The notes beneath the pieces were generated by a model. That model had not been told where the DNA came from and searched no databases. It saw only the letters and a list, made by a program, of their open reading frames with translations. Positions 12,231-24,378 of a stretch of 64,000 nucleotides of DNA are shown here, piece after piece; the first letter of the stretch is position 1; each line of letters starts with the position of its first letter. The stretch covers positions 1,798,001 to 1,862,000 of the forward strand of contig JAGMVK010000003.1 in assembly GCA_020747065.1 (NCBI GenBank), in the 5' to 3' direction. Position numbers and translations under genes: made by a program. This DNA comes from Cadophora sp. MPI-SDFR-AT-0126. Lineage: Eukaryota > Ascomycota > Leotiomycetes > Helotiales > Ploettnerulaceae.

Positions 12231-14946
12231 GAGGATTAAATTGGAGTTGGACGCATGGGAAGTTGATTGACGAACTGCGGCATTCAGTCACTGGATTGGG
12301 ACGGGCAAAAATGAGCATAAGCGCACGGCCTTGCTGGTAGAATCCGAATAAAGCAAATACAATCACAAAAGGGCTCTGGATGGTGACCATGAAGATGAGT
12401 GTTAATAGGTGATGGCTATTTCGATTGACAGGGACTGCTCGAGCGTCAGGCTCATGCGAAAGGCACCTAATGGACGCTCTGCTGTACTCTTGAACTGGTT
12501 CAATTTGGATTCGATTCTGTACACAGGTTTGTTATTGGATTTTGGGCAATCCGGCCTGTTTGAGCGGCCCTACTGCAAGAGTCCAGTCGCGGTGCTGTCA
12601 AGCTGCTTGCGCATCCAAGATAACTGAATGGATGTGTGCGCTCGGGTCTATGCTGGTGTATTCAGGATTTGTGATTCCAGCTATGTTCCATTTCGGATGT
12701 ACTGAAACCAATTTGACATATTATGAAGGAGCTTGACTCGGCCTTTGAAACAATCATACAGGAATACGGCAACTAAGACGTCTAAAGTCCCTAGAGACCC
12801 GATCTGGAAGTCGAAACAGAAGAGCTCTGAGAACACTGCCTAGGAGTCTCAAATAAAGCTGGCACTCGATAAATGTCCAGCTAAGTGCCTTCAAATCGAA
12901 TTTCAGGAGCCAAGTGGTGACCCAAGTTCTTGACTTTATATACCTGAGCTCCATTGTAGGCAAGAATCGCGAACAGTTCCTTTCATGGGGCAGCAGCAAA
13001 TTTTAACAGCTCTACATTTCAAGATAACTAATCCTCGCTTTGGCGATGTCATTTTGAGCCGGAAGCCGAATTATCGATTGCTATCTTGAGATCCTGCCCA
13101 AGCTGTATACTTTCGATTACTTTTGTCATCGAAACTCTATTTAACACAGCTTGTTGGGCCTGTCCTCGTACCAACCAATATCCAAACCTTTTCTACTATA
13201 AATTGTGATGTGGTATACGATCATTACTGATTGACATTTAAGAACCTCGCATTCGGACAACGGTGAATTTTATGCCTGGAATCTTCCAGACATCAAGATT
13301 AGGTATATGGAGTGACTCGTTCTCGTTTAAGTTGACTTCAAAACAAAACACGCAAGCGACGGATGTCGGACTTTTAGGATGGAACGATGCTGAGCCTACT
13401 TTCATCCGGTGCTCCGTATCGATACCCTTGACAATAAATTCGTTATCTGGTCTCGGCAGCGTCATCTCGAAATGTATGTGCGACCCAGGAAAGGAGGCTG
13501 AAGGACAACAACTTTCCCATACGTTGTATTGTGCGTGCATCCTCTAAAGTAAAAGACAATACATTTGTCAAATACACAACTTGTAAAACCATTCGATCTA
13601 GGGAAGCAGTCTTCGGAGAAAGAAAGATCGCCCACAAAGACCCTGATGACCTTCACTCCTCAAGCGGCATTTGCCAGTGGCAAGGCAACCAATCAATTTT
13701 ATCCACCCAATAACGATATGGAATTCCCAAATCCGAGGGATCCGAATCAAGAACTCTGCTCCCAGCCTTCCATTGCCGGTCTCCCCAGCGATCGAGAGAC
13801 AGCCACAGGCCACCAAAATAAAATCAGACCAACAACAGGTTTTTGTGTAGTATTTCTTCGGAATCTTACGAGAAGGAGCTGGCGGAGGGCTGGCTGCATA
13901 TATGCTAATATTTGGTAGCTGTCCGTTTCGTGTGTTGCCTTCTGCCAAGTAAGTAATGCCTTTTGATACATGATCTTCGTCGATAAGCCGACGTGGCTGC
14001 TCCAAAGGGACGGACGAACTCCTAAGCTAGCTTGCAAATCGTGCTGTCTTGAGGCCCTCTAGAGGCTGGTGGAGTGGAGGCCCATCATGATCCCAAAATA
14101 CAACATGGTGGCTAGGGGCATCCTAGCGAATGGCTGGTGGCTTGCTACAACAGCTCGGCTTGCGCGTTCTCGCGTGGTGTATGATTTTCTGGGGCTTGAT
14201 GCTCCCATCGACTTCGAGCTTTGTGATGTCTACCAATAACGTACCCTGAAAGTCTGCTGCAAAAAAACTTTATGCCCGTATTCAAGGCTGGAATCCGGAT
14301 GCAGGAGGCGACGACCAGCCAGTGACAACAGCTTGTACCAGGGCAAGTGCGTCCAGACGAATATCGTTCCCAACCCGCACCGCACCGCCTCCCACTGCTC
14401 TCGTCATATCTGGTCTGGTTCTCCTCTCCCCATACATAGGATTTTTTGTCAAAGCCTACCACCCTCTTCCATTTCCATCCACCACTTCTCCATCTAATAC
14501 TGACTCAATTCATCAATCGTTCATCCTTCCCTTGTACCATCCTTTGAATCAAACAGAACACTACGAATAGCACCCTTGACTCCGTTCTGAATCACTCGCT
14601 ATCGACTTTTGGAGCTAGAAACAAGCGGCCTCACTCGCTCAAATAATTGCCTGCGTGCACCTTCGCATCCTCAACGGATTTCCGGGCCAGTAGAACAGCA
14701 CACTCATTCCACTGTCTCAGTTACAACACAATCCTGCAGACGATCTAGAGGTCTCTATCATTCAGATCCCAGCCTCCATACTCTCAACGTCGTTTCGACC
14801 AAGGCGCAGGGTCCACCATTTCCATCCTTCAGCATCTGGTCCCCACATCGATATCGGGAAACGGATCGCAATTACAGCTATCGCATCTATCGAAAGACCC
14901 ACCAACAGCTCTGAGACCATCAGTGGCGCGCGGTTCTAGCTTCAAG
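12231..14946. other. Gene-poor stretch, no supported gene
   Basis: 2.7 kb without a gene I can defend. A minus-strand frame from an ATG at 13540 to 13238 (100 codons) and neighbouring minus-strand frames to 14005 have a mildly protein-like composition, but no domain, and their junctions do not join cleanly. The last 600 bases are C/T-rich and probably form the promoter and leader of the DUF2406 gene. Small lineage-specific genes cannot be excluded. Confidence 0.4.
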
Positions 14947-16624
14947 ATGTCTTCTTCAAAGAATCACCCGTTACCTGCTCCACCAGGACAACAGCGACCT
15001 CGAGCAAAGTCGAACTTCAGCTTCCGGTCGAACCATTCCCGCAAGAGCAGCAGCAGTAGTCATAATAAGATTGACCTCCACGAGTCGCATGCAGAGAAGG
15101 AATCCAAACGTCTCCAAACGAAAGCTGGTTCGTCTTCAAAAATTCTGCTTTGATATCTGTCGCAGAAACCTGCTAACTCTCTTATAGACCCTCAGATGGC
15201 ACTGAACGAAGCAGAGCCTTGTGAGTACTGAACTATCATATTTGGCACATCTACGAAAGCTGATCCAGAAAAGCTGTGGTTGCGAGAGAAAAGGCATCAC
15301 TGGCGCCCATTCGAGCAATCCAACACAGAGATAATCAAGGGAACCCCATTGGTTAGTTCGATACTTCTATACCTCGAATGTGGGCTTCAGCTAACAGCTA
15401 CTCTTACCAGCCGACCCTGATCGATCGAATCCGACTCGAAGTCGTTGGGAGAGGCCTCTCGATACTATTCGATCCTTTGAAGCAGCAATTGACGGAAACT
15501 ATTCACGTAAATCATACATTCGCACAGGTCAGACTGCTTCTGCTTCCATGCGGAAGACGCAATGTCGATTACAATGATGCTGACTGGAGTTGTGTTACAG
15601 AATCTGACGGACAATCGACTTATAATCGCCAAAGCAGTTATTTTGGAGGTATGTTCATACTTTTCTGCAACCTCCCTTGGCCCTGCTAGGTGCATCGTTG
15701 AGCATGGAATGGCTCTCCTCATCATATTCAACAACACGTGTCTCCGGTGCAAGGGAATACATGACTATCGAAAGCTCGGATCCCAAAGCGCAAGCATTCA
15801 AGACTTCCTTGGAAGTGATTCTGGCGCTTTTGGCAAAGTCAAATTTACCTCCTCATAGTTCCGTTCACTAGTGCCTGCCAAAGCAAATCCCGGCCTCGTC
15901 TTCTTGCGACGATAGATCGCCTCGGCCCAGCTTATTCAGCAATAATTTCTAAAACAGAAGCTAATGCTCTTCAGGAACACAAGTCACGACAGATGAAAGG
16001 CCGCGAGGCCCTAATGGTTACTATGGAGGACGTTCGCAGTCGTACAGACCGGATAATTACGCGGATGGCAGAGCCAATGGAATGACGAGACCGGATAGTT
16101 ACTACAATGAACAATCCAATGGGTACCACCCAAATCGCGCTCGTTATCCCCGGACAGCTTCTGAACCGCATTTCAACGGCGGCCAAGGAGTTTATCCTGT
16201 ACCCGGCAATCAGTCGTCGTATGAGACCGTAGCAACTGCATCCGGAAGTGGCAGCTCGGATCCTGCAGGTTATCAGACCCCCCTAAGCGAGAACAGCTCG
16301 ATGGATCGTATCGCACCTCTACCTCCGGTGAAAGAGCCTGGAGAAAGTTATGGCTTCAATGGATTCGGAGGTGGCCCGCAGTATGCGCCTCCTGGCAGCG
16401 GTCTGCAAGAGCAGCAGAACGGTGGTAATGGCCAGGCACGTCAAGCAAATGGATTCCCAACACAAGTTCCTCCTCAAGTTCTCAGGAAGGACTCTCCGTC
16501 CCGAGTCCCTATCAAGCTTGGAAAGCCCAATGGGAACGCAGATCCACCACAAAATCATCCACAGCGACCAGCGGCAGGGGAGAAAAGGAAATCGTGGTTT
16601 GGGAAAAGATTCAGCAGGTCATGA
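14947..16624 (+). CDS. DUF2406 family protein
   Basis: Fungal-specific protein of unknown biochemical role. Six exons: 14947-15127, 15188-15220, 15274-15351, 15411-15527, 15601-15648, 15975-16624; 368 residues. The N-terminus is Ser/Arg-rich. The conserved block follows at about 60-135: QMALNEAEPS, VAREKASLAPIRAIQHRD, GNPIADPDRSNPTRSRWERP, then DTIRSFEAAIDG. The rest is disordered, rich in Gly, Asn, Pro and Tyr, and ends in a basic KRKSWFGKRFSRS. I start at the first ATG in frame, 14947; a longer frame upstream begins with GTG. The fifth intron (326 nt) is long and could hide an exon. Exon 3 starts after AAAAG at 15273, since the nearer CAG would create a stop. Confidence 0.85.
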
Positions 16625-16999
16625 GGGATCAGGCTAGATAAATTTAATGGCAGAGAGTAATGCGGATCTTTGGTGTCTTTCCGGAGTTCAGGGGATCAAG
16701 GACGGGCTAAAAAACCCATGATCAGGTTATAATGGATTGGATGTGGATATGGTGCGCCTGGCCTTGCTCTGTTATGACCGATGGGGCATCATGTGGGGTG
16801 TAGCACACCCGACATTGCGTGTATTATTGCTTGCCCAATGGCGTTGTGGATATATGGGCAGGATGACTTGAATTATGATGACTTGGACGACCTTTACAAA
16901 TTGGCGAATCTACAAATTGCATACCCCTTTTTGCCCCCTCTCATCCCAGACCAAAACTCCGAAGCAAGCTGCGAATAGTAAACATCACATGATTAATGA
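16625..16999. other. Convergent 3' region
   Basis: The DUF2406 gene and vma21 converge here. Nothing but 3' untranslated sequence is expected, and no frame is supported. Confidence 0.6.
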
Positions 17000-17442
17000 T
17001 CAAATACCCTTCTTAGATTCCTTCTTCTCCTTTTCTGCGGCCGCCAACGCCTCCGTCTGATCCTCGTTGAATGCCACCAGTACATAGCCTATCAACACAA
17101 CATTCGCAATGATTGCAGCCGTAGCTCCTGCCCATGTTGAGTTGCCTGGTCTCTGTTAGCTTATGTTATCTACATCTGGAACCGAAAGACATGCCTTTGA
17201 AGATAGTGTTCAGCGTAAGGAAGTACGATCCAATAGGGCAAACCACCATAGCTAAGGTGAATCCCAAGAGCTTAAAGATCACATGTCTAGGTTGTGGTCA
17301 AAAGAGGGCTCATGTGACCACTTCATGAGGAGGAAGCTCACCCAGGGACTGCAGGCGTGATGATGCTCTTTTCTCCAAGGTTCTGAGATAATTCCTTCTC
17401 AATGGGAGTCTTCTCACCCGGCACATTCCTCCTAGTAGCCAT
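17000..17442 (-). CDS. vma21: V-ATPase assembly factor Vma21
   Basis: Small ER membrane chaperone that guides assembly of the V0 sector of the vacuolar H+-ATPase. Three exons: 17442-17342, 17286-17195, 17145-17000; 112 residues. The family opening [20 protein letters not shown] is present, followed by two membrane segments at about 35-57 and 68-90 joined by a short loop (TIFKGNSTWAG). The tail is charged and ends KKESKKGI, a lysine-rich form of the ER-retrieval signal. Intron 2 starts with GC (AAAG/GCATGT) rather than GT. An in-frame ATG at 17535 would add 31 residues, but the shorter start matches the family. Confidence 0.95.
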
Positions 17443-18120
17443 TTTGACGGCCGAGTGGTTGTGATGAGCCTTTCTAGAGTGTTCGAGTGGGAAGTCTGTT
17501 TGTTGGTGTTGAAGGTTGGATGGTAGACGAGGCATTTGGGCCTGGTGATTTCGCGTTGGAGGCGCTCGCTTGGGTCAAGACAAAAATGACTTTGTCAGGA
17601 AGGCACATTTGAATGAGCACGTCTACACTAGAAACTTCTAAGAAGTGGCCTGGTAAGTAGTGATGTATTCCTCTTACTCCTGCATTTCTTCAATCTAGTT
17701 CTGCAAAGATTAGACATTCTTTTGATTTCAACATTCACTCTTGCGCCAGCAACAGCAGTTCGCTTTTCAGCCTCGCTTACATCCTGGACCGCGACGACGT
17801 GCATCGCGCCCGCGTTAAGTATTTTTTGATCTACATAATTCCCCTTCGGCCTCTTACGCTGCTTTCCACTGCGTACACTGCCGCTCGACAACGGATTTCC
17901 TGGCTACTGCGCGCTTTCATCCAGTCTTCAACAAAAATACCTCCCTACCGATCCTCGTCCTTTTTGCGTGCTTAGGAGGCAGCCCGCAGTGGTGGATAGA
18001 GAGAGGCTTTGCCATACGCTCACCTTTGCTCACCCCTCAATTCGATCTACGCATATCTCGATACCGTCTCTCTTCTCCTCACGTATTTCCGACACTCTAC
18101 GATCGTATCTGCTCCTCAAC
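17443..18120. promoter_or_regulatory. Divergent promoter region vma21 / Fun30-like remodeller
   Basis: A head-to-head pair shares about 680 bp. The part next to the remodeller is pyrimidine-rich on the plus strand with many CTC and TTC runs, as in fungal leaders. The remodeller frame stays open upstream to 17968 but without a better ATG. Confidence 0.5.
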
Positions 18121-21100
18121 ATGGATTCCATGGATCCTGCGACCACTGCAAAGAGACAAAAGACGGCAAATGGTTACATATCTACTTCCAACTCGGAACA
18201 TAACACCAATACATACAACTCCGACAACGATAGCGGCGATGATCTGTTTTCGCACTATGTTCCAGATACACCGACCAACAATACCTACCAAACACAGCCT
18301 ACGCAGATTCTCGACCGACCATCGATTGCGCAACCTGCTTCGAGCCCACCTGCGACGCCGCAGAATATCGTTCAAGTTCCTGCTTCCTCTCCTTTCACTG
18401 GCAGAGATTCAGAAGGATCACGGTCTGTGTACTTTGGCGGAAGCTCACAAGCTCAGAAGCCTGCCCCTTTGCCGAGACCGAACTTGGCTCAGGGTATGGC
18501 ACCTGCTGGCACGGTCTACAAAGCTCCCACTGGCATAGTCGCGAAGCCTCCTCCGAAGAAAACAGTCATCACGATTGACGATGACGAGGATGATGGACCA
18601 AAATTTCAAGGGGCTAGTTCCGACGACGATGGGCAGAGCGCGAACATTAAACCCACCACGTTTATGTCGGGCAGCGCTCAAAGCTCCTTTGGCAATTCGC
18701 CTCCCAGTGGACTCCCTAAGACTGCCAATGGTACAGCCAGCTTCCAAGATGTCATCAGGAATTCGGGCTACCAACCTCTTGCCCCAGGAAGAACATCTCA
18801 AGCCCAGACGAGACCCGACAGAGCAAGACCTGTCCAGGACTTGACTGCAGAGATGATAGAGGCGAATCTTCGAGCGTCCATAGTCCGGCTCCGCAATATG
18901 TTCCCTGCTTTGTCTATTCTGATGGCACACGATCTTTTGGTTAGGGCCAAAGGCAACCTCAATGACGCTGCGGATTTATACGTAGGCGAACAACAGGAAC
19001 GGAAGCCTAAGCGTACAACCATCTCAATCTCAGACGATGAGATTGAGAGTCCTCAAAAGGCTGAGCCTCAGTTCAAGAGGACTCTTGCCGCACCTATACA
19101 ATCTTTCAGAGACAGGTACTCTTCAACGCAGGCCATGCCACAGAGAAGTCCTGCTACAGTTGCAACTCCTCCACCAAAGCCAAAGAGAAAACTTATGAAG
19201 GGCCGCCGCAATCCATCTTCTCCCGCTGTCGCGCCTATGTCATCACCCCTTAAACAGCAACAGTCTCCTGCTCTTGCTGAGTTTGACGATTACGATTCGG
19301 ACTCTGGTGTTGCTTCTGAATCAGAGGAGGATCCAGAACTTGAAGGCCGTGTTTTGAAGTACTTGAATACTTGCAAGGCTACAGATCTCGTGGAACTTAC
19401 CAGTATCACAAAGGAAATTGCTGTGGTCATGCTTGCTGCTCGTCCCTTCAAGACTTTACACGCCGCCAGAACAGTTGAGAATACGAAGGCCACGAAGAGC
19501 GGGAAGAAGAGTAATCGGGCACCTATTGGTGATAAGATAGTTTCAACTGCACTCGAGATGTTTCAAGGATACGAGGCTATTGATACGCTCGTCGCGAGAT
19601 GCGGAGATCTGGGTAAGCCTTTGGCGGAGGAGATGTCGAAGTGGGGATTCGATGTTTTCGGTGCTTCGAAGACCGGTGAGCTTGAGATGACCTCACTTGA
19701 GGACGACACGGAATCTCAACGCGATTCCGGGATCGGCTCTCCAAGCAGTGCAGCTGCATCCAACAATGGAGATGATGATGTTAAGATCGTCAGCAGCACG
19801 AGAAAGCGAGGCAACGTCCAGTTTTTGAAGAAGCCTGAGATGATGGCTGAGGACTGTGTACTCAAGGATTACCAGGTCGTGGGGCTGAACTGGTTGGCTT
19901 TGATGTACAGGCACAAATTGAGCTGCATTTTGGCTGACGAGATGGGTCTCGGAAAGACTTGTCAAGTCATCGCATTTTTGACGCATCTTGTTGAGACAGG
20001 TCATCCTGGCCCTCATCTGGTCGTCTGCCCTGGTTCAACTTTAGAGAATTGGCTGCGAGAGTTCCAAAGATTCTCTCCCCAGCTAGCAATCGAACCTTAT
20101 CATGGTATGGTTCGATTTCAGTTGAGAAGATCTTACAGCTGATTGTTGATAGGACCTCAAAAGGAGCGAACTGACATGGCCAGCCAGATTCTGGACAACC
20201 GGGACACGATCAATGTTGTCGTTACAACATACGATATGGCTGCTAAGAAAGAAGATAACAAGTTTATGAAGCGGTTACGACCAGATGTATGTCCTTTGTA
20301 AAGTCAGCCAGGGACGTGCGCTAACTTATTACCAGGTGTGTGTATACGATGAAGGACACATGTTGAAAAACGTCAAATCGCAGCGTTACCAAGGACTTGT
20401 CAAAATTCCCGCCAACTTCAGGCTTCTCCTCACTGGAACTCCTCTACAAAACAATCTCCAGGAACTAGCTGCCCTTCTTGCATTCATCCTTCCAGACGTT
20501 TTCAAGGAGTTGGAAGAGGATTTGAATTATATCTTCAAGGCCAAGGCCAGTACGTCAGATGCTGATCATGCCGCTCTTCTCTCAGCACAGCGCATTGCCC
20601 GAGCGAGATCAATGCTCACTCCATTCGTCCTCCGTCGCAAGAAGGCACAGGTGCTGAAGCATCTGCCAGCAAAGCTTTGCCGTGTTCAGTATTGTGAATT
20701 GCATGAGTCTCAGAAGGGCGTGTACAATGGTCACATCGATGCTGCCCGTGAGCGTGCTCGAGCCCGTCTTGAAGGTGTCAAGGCTCCAAAGACAGATGAG
20801 AACAACCCGTTGATGCAACTCCGCAAAGCAGCAATCCATCCACTACTCTTCCGTCGTCATTTCACCGATGAGAAGATCGAGAAGATGGCCGATATCTTGC
20901 GCAAGAAGGACCCAGTTAACTTCCCGGCCTCTCACAAGCGAGCACATCTGATCGATGAGATGCACAAGGGTTCCGATTTCTGGCTTCACCAATGGTGTCT
21001 GGACTATCCATGCATTCGGTCATTTGATATTCCAAACTTGGCTTGGATGGATTCTGGCAAGGTCGAGACTATGATTGAACTTGTCAAGGGCTACAAGAAG

Positions 21101-21787
21101 AACGGAGACCGAGTACTCATTTTCTCTCAATTCGCCCTTGTTCTAGACATCCTCGAAGCGGTGATGAACACATCGTCAATCGTGTACACCCGCATTGATG
21201 GAAGCACCAAGATCGAGGAACGTCAGCCACTCATTGATGCCTTCAAGGAGGACGAGAGTATTACCGCTTTCTTGCTTACTACCAAGGCTGGTGGAACAGG
21301 TATCAACTTGATGTATGCCAACAAGGTCATCATCTTCGACGGCAGTTTCAACCCTCAGGACGATCGCCAGGCTGAGAATAGAGCCCACCGTGTTGGCCAA
21401 GTTAGAGAGGTTGAAGTTGTTCGTCTCGTCACAAGAGGTACTGTCGAAGAGGCGATCTACGCATTAGGGCAGAGCAAGCTGACTCTCGACGGTCGCGTGG
21501 CTGGCGATAGCGAGGACGGAGGGAAAGCCGAGGAGGCTGGTGAGAAGGCTGTAGCAAGAATGCTTCTCGAAGGCACCGCCATGGAGACCGGGGCAGAAGA
21601 CACCAAGGAAGTGAAGGAAGTAGAGCCAAAGGTCAAGAAGGACGAGAAGCTACCGCAGAGGAAGAAATCCTCTATAATGGACATGCTGACCAAGGCTGGC
21701 GGAAAGGGAAAATTTGAGGAGATTAAGGGAGTATCCCAGAAGAAGGCCGACGATATCCCAGAGGGTGAAGAAAAGATGCTTCTATGA
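18121..21787 (+). CDS. fun30: Fun30/SMARCAD1-type SNF2 chromatin remodeller
   Basis: ATP-dependent chromatin remodeller; family members act in heterochromatin upkeep, silencing and resection of double-strand breaks. Three exons: 18121-20104, 20153-20286, 20336-21787; 1189 residues. An acidic, Ser/Pro-rich N-terminus is followed at about 240-290 by a CUE-like ubiquitin-binding region (NMFPALSILMAHDLL ... GNLNDAADL). The SNF2 ATPase has Walker A DEMGLGKT at about 604-611, a DEGH box at about 711-714, LLLTGTPLQNN, and the helicase C motifs GGTGINLMYAN and RQAENRAHRVGQ. The C-terminus is Lys/Glu-rich. The start at ATGGATTCC was chosen as the first ATG of the frame in sensible context. The CUE region argues for Fun30/Fft3 over other SNF2 classes. 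Confidence 0.94.
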
Positions 21788-22455
21788 GCGATATCAGCCC
21801 ACTCTGGAAGCTCAGCTGGTTAGAAAGGTAGGATAGAAGGAAACGAGAGTTGATATCCATGCTACGGGTGTAAATAACGGTCATGATTCATGGACCGTTG
21901 GATGAACTGAGGTTCCTTTGCACTACATAGGATTGCGAGAGTTAAATGTCCATAGAACTGGTACGAAGACTTAGACAGGCAGACAAAAATAAACGGGGAG
22001 TGACCAAGGCTGCTCTGAAACTCAATTCGAAGTTCAAAGGCAGACTACGAGATGCCATTAATAAGTACCACAACGAACACTTGAGTGAGCCACTGTTGGC
22101 TGATTCAGCTTGTCAGATCAGTCCATGAACCTCTTTCGACTTTTATCGCCAAGTTCGTGATTGTTTAAGTGCCATGTGCTGTTCACTTACGCAGTCCGCC
22201 TTTGCCACGACGATAGCTGACACAAAACTTCCTTTACAACGACCCAGCGCTACGTAGGTGATAGAACACCCAAGACGGGGAAGCAAGTAATGAGCCACTT
22301 CATTGTAAAGAGTCTCCAGTCGAATTCATATAATACTCAACGCTTTCCCCTCTCCATCATAATTCCACTCTCACAACAACCAAATCCATAATATATGTGA
22401 AATAGCAAACAGATCCAAGCTCCTTAAATCCTCAAATACACAAGTCAACTTCAAA
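21788..22455. other. Intergenic, no gene seen
   Basis: 3' flank of the remodeller and promoter of the next gene. A 60-codon Lys/Arg-rich frame at 21946-22128 is opened by an ATG but is short and lacks homology that I recognise. Confidence 0.5.
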
Positions 22456-23175
22456 ATGTCCGTACCGCCAGCATACGCCAGCCAACCGCCAGTGATGTCC
22501 AGTCTGCCATCAAATGCAAATGAACACTGCTTGAGCAGCAGTCTTCCACCATACTCAAGTCAGCTTCCTGAAAATCACATCACAATCCCCTCTGCTCAAG
22601 TTGCAGCCATGGTCCCTACAAACAGGCCACCACAAACACAAGTACCACAACCAATCCAACCGCAGCAGCAGGTAGTACAATATGTCACTCCTCCGCAAGT
22701 CACTATGCCACAGCCAGTGTTTCCGCAGATGATACAGCCGCAGCCACAACAACAACAAGTCGTGCGGCCACTCCTGTATTCTGCGCCCTACTGCCTCACA
22801 AACGACACGCCCAACAGCAGTACCCTTCCAGCCGGCCCATATTTCGGCCCCATCCCTTACCCTTTCACACTTCCCCAACCACCCTATCTCCCAAGCCCTC
22901 CCCCTCAGCAAACAGTACTTCCCTGCAACCCTCCATTACCCCCTTGCCAGCCACAGGTCCCCATTCAGCTCCACCAGCAGCCCCAACTACAGCATCAACT
23001 CCAGCAACAGCCGATAATGCACCAGGGAATTGTGTTCCAGGAACATGGGTTTCCAGGACCAGGTTCCCTGCCGCCTGGCGGGAAGTGGGCGGTGACGACG
23101 GAGAGTGATGGGAGGAAGACTCTGTGGACTATGTTACCGGGGGAGACGAGGCCCTCGGGGTGGGCGTATGATTGA
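22456..23175 (+). CDS. Pro/Gln-rich hypothetical protein
   Basis: Single-exon frame of 239 codons opened by ATG in a good context, after a leader rich in A and C. The protein is disordered and low-complexity: Pro and Gln runs fill residues 50-200 (PQPIQPQQQVVQY and many LPPC or PSPPP stretches). The last 40 residues are different in character, GKWAVTTESDGRKTLWTML, and would be the folded or conserved part. I do not recognise the family. The distinct C-terminal block, the proper start and the length make a real gene likely. A role in RNA binding or transcription would be a guess from composition only. Confidence 0.6.
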   Translation: MSVPPAYASQPPVMSSLPSNANEHCLSSSLPPYSSQLPENHITIPSAQVAAMVPTNRPPQTQVPQPIQPQQQVVQYVTPPQVTMPQPVFPQMIQPQPQQQQVVRPLLYSAPYCLTNDTPNSSTLPAGPYFGPIPYPFTLPQPPYLPSPPPQQTVLPCNPPLPPCQPQVPIQLHQQPQLQHQLQQQPIMHQGIVFQEHGFPGPGSLPPGGKWAVTTESDGRKTLWTMLPGETRPSGWAYD

Positions 23176-23536
23176 GGCGGGGTGGAAGAGTGTTTGGAAT
23201 GGTGAGACTTTGATCGATGTATATGTGTGTAGAGGTAATGCTAGATGGTAAATGAGAATAGATCGTGTGTTGCGAATAAGTCTGGTTGACTGTTATTCAC
23301 CCTGAAGCGAGGTGCCTAGATGATTGGGTGGCATTAAACAGAGAGACGAAGTACTGTTAATGAGCAGGTCTCTACTTGACTTACCTATACTCCCGTCTAC
23401 AGATAACCATTTCTGATAAGCAATACATTGAGATGCCGTGCATTGATTCAAAATACTCCAGCCTGCTCATAACTTCACAACTCGTGGAGGAGAGCAGAAA
23501 CAAACATAAGACGGAAATCTCCAAAAAGATAGCAAA

Positions 23537-24169
23537 ATGCCAGACTCACCACCCCTATCTTCAGATCCATACTCAACACAACACCGATTCCCATCTGGCA
23601 AATCTTTCTCCAGAAGTCGCACACACTCACCACACAAACTCCTCTCATGCTACCGCCCCCTCCACTCAACAATAATTACCCACTCCGCCCCCCTCCACTG
23701 TATACTCGACCCACTCGCTTCCCGCTCGCTCATATCCCTCTCAATACTCCGCTTGCACTTCCTGGCTTTCCTATCATACGTATGCAAACCACGTATCGAA
23801 TCGTTGATTGATAAAGGGACGATGATCAAGGCTTGTGACCATGTGCGTTTGCCGTTGTGTTCAGGGATGTGCTGGGAGAAGGCGTGGACGTTGTGGAGGC
23901 TTTGGTCGTTTGCGGCGATGGAGCAGAAAAGAGGAGAGAGAAGGTGGTGCTCGGAATGGACTTTTGGGGGAGGGGGGATGCGAGTGTGCATTGGGATAGG
24001 GGTGTTGATTTGGGGGGGGGGGATGGGGTTGGTGCTTGGGGAGAGGAGGGTGGAGTTTGGACTTGAAGACAGCTTTCGAGAAGTTCAAGGATACAGTTTC
24101 CAGCTGAAAACGATTGGCGAAGCAGAGTCCACTTGGAAAGCGACAATCAAAGCTAGAAAGTCCGAATAA
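23537..24169 (+). CDS. Uncertain hypothetical protein
   Basis: 210-codon frame from an ATG preceded by an A-rich leader. The first 50 residues are Ser/His/Pro-rich, then comes a hydrophobic stretch at about 67-90 (LISLSILRLHFLAFLSYVC) and a Trp/Gly-rich second half. No family recognised. The opposite strand is also open over part of this region, and the G-rich base composition favours chance open frames, so this may be spurious. Confidence 0.3.
   Translation: MPDSPPLSSDPYSTQHRFPSGKSFSRSRTHSPHKLLSCYRPLHSTIITHSAPLHCILDPLASRSLISLSILRLHFLAFLSYVCKPRIESLIDKGTMIKACDHVRLPLCSGMCWEKAWTLWRLWSFAAMEQKRGERRWCSEWTFGGGGMRVCIGIGVLIWGGGMGLVLGERRVEFGLEDSFREVQGYSFQLKTIGEAESTWKATIKARKSE
24012..24022. repeat. G11 homopolymer run
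   Basis: Eleven G in a row within a 200-bp stretch that is strongly purine-biased (G) on the plus strand. Such runs are sequencing-error prone, so any frame crossing it is unsafe. Confidence 0.9.
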
Positions 24170-24378
24170 GTTGGACAATGAAAGTGAGCAAAGAACTGCG
24201 GGGGTACTTGGTGTTTTAGCTGCACTTAGCTGACAAGTTCGAAAGCTGAGCCTCCCCATAGCAGCTCTTCATCTAACGATCTCCTTCAAGAGAAAAATCA
24301 ACGCATGCTCAATGCCCAGAACTCCAATGCAGACATGCAATCTTAACCCATACCCAACCATGCATCATATCCCCCTTC

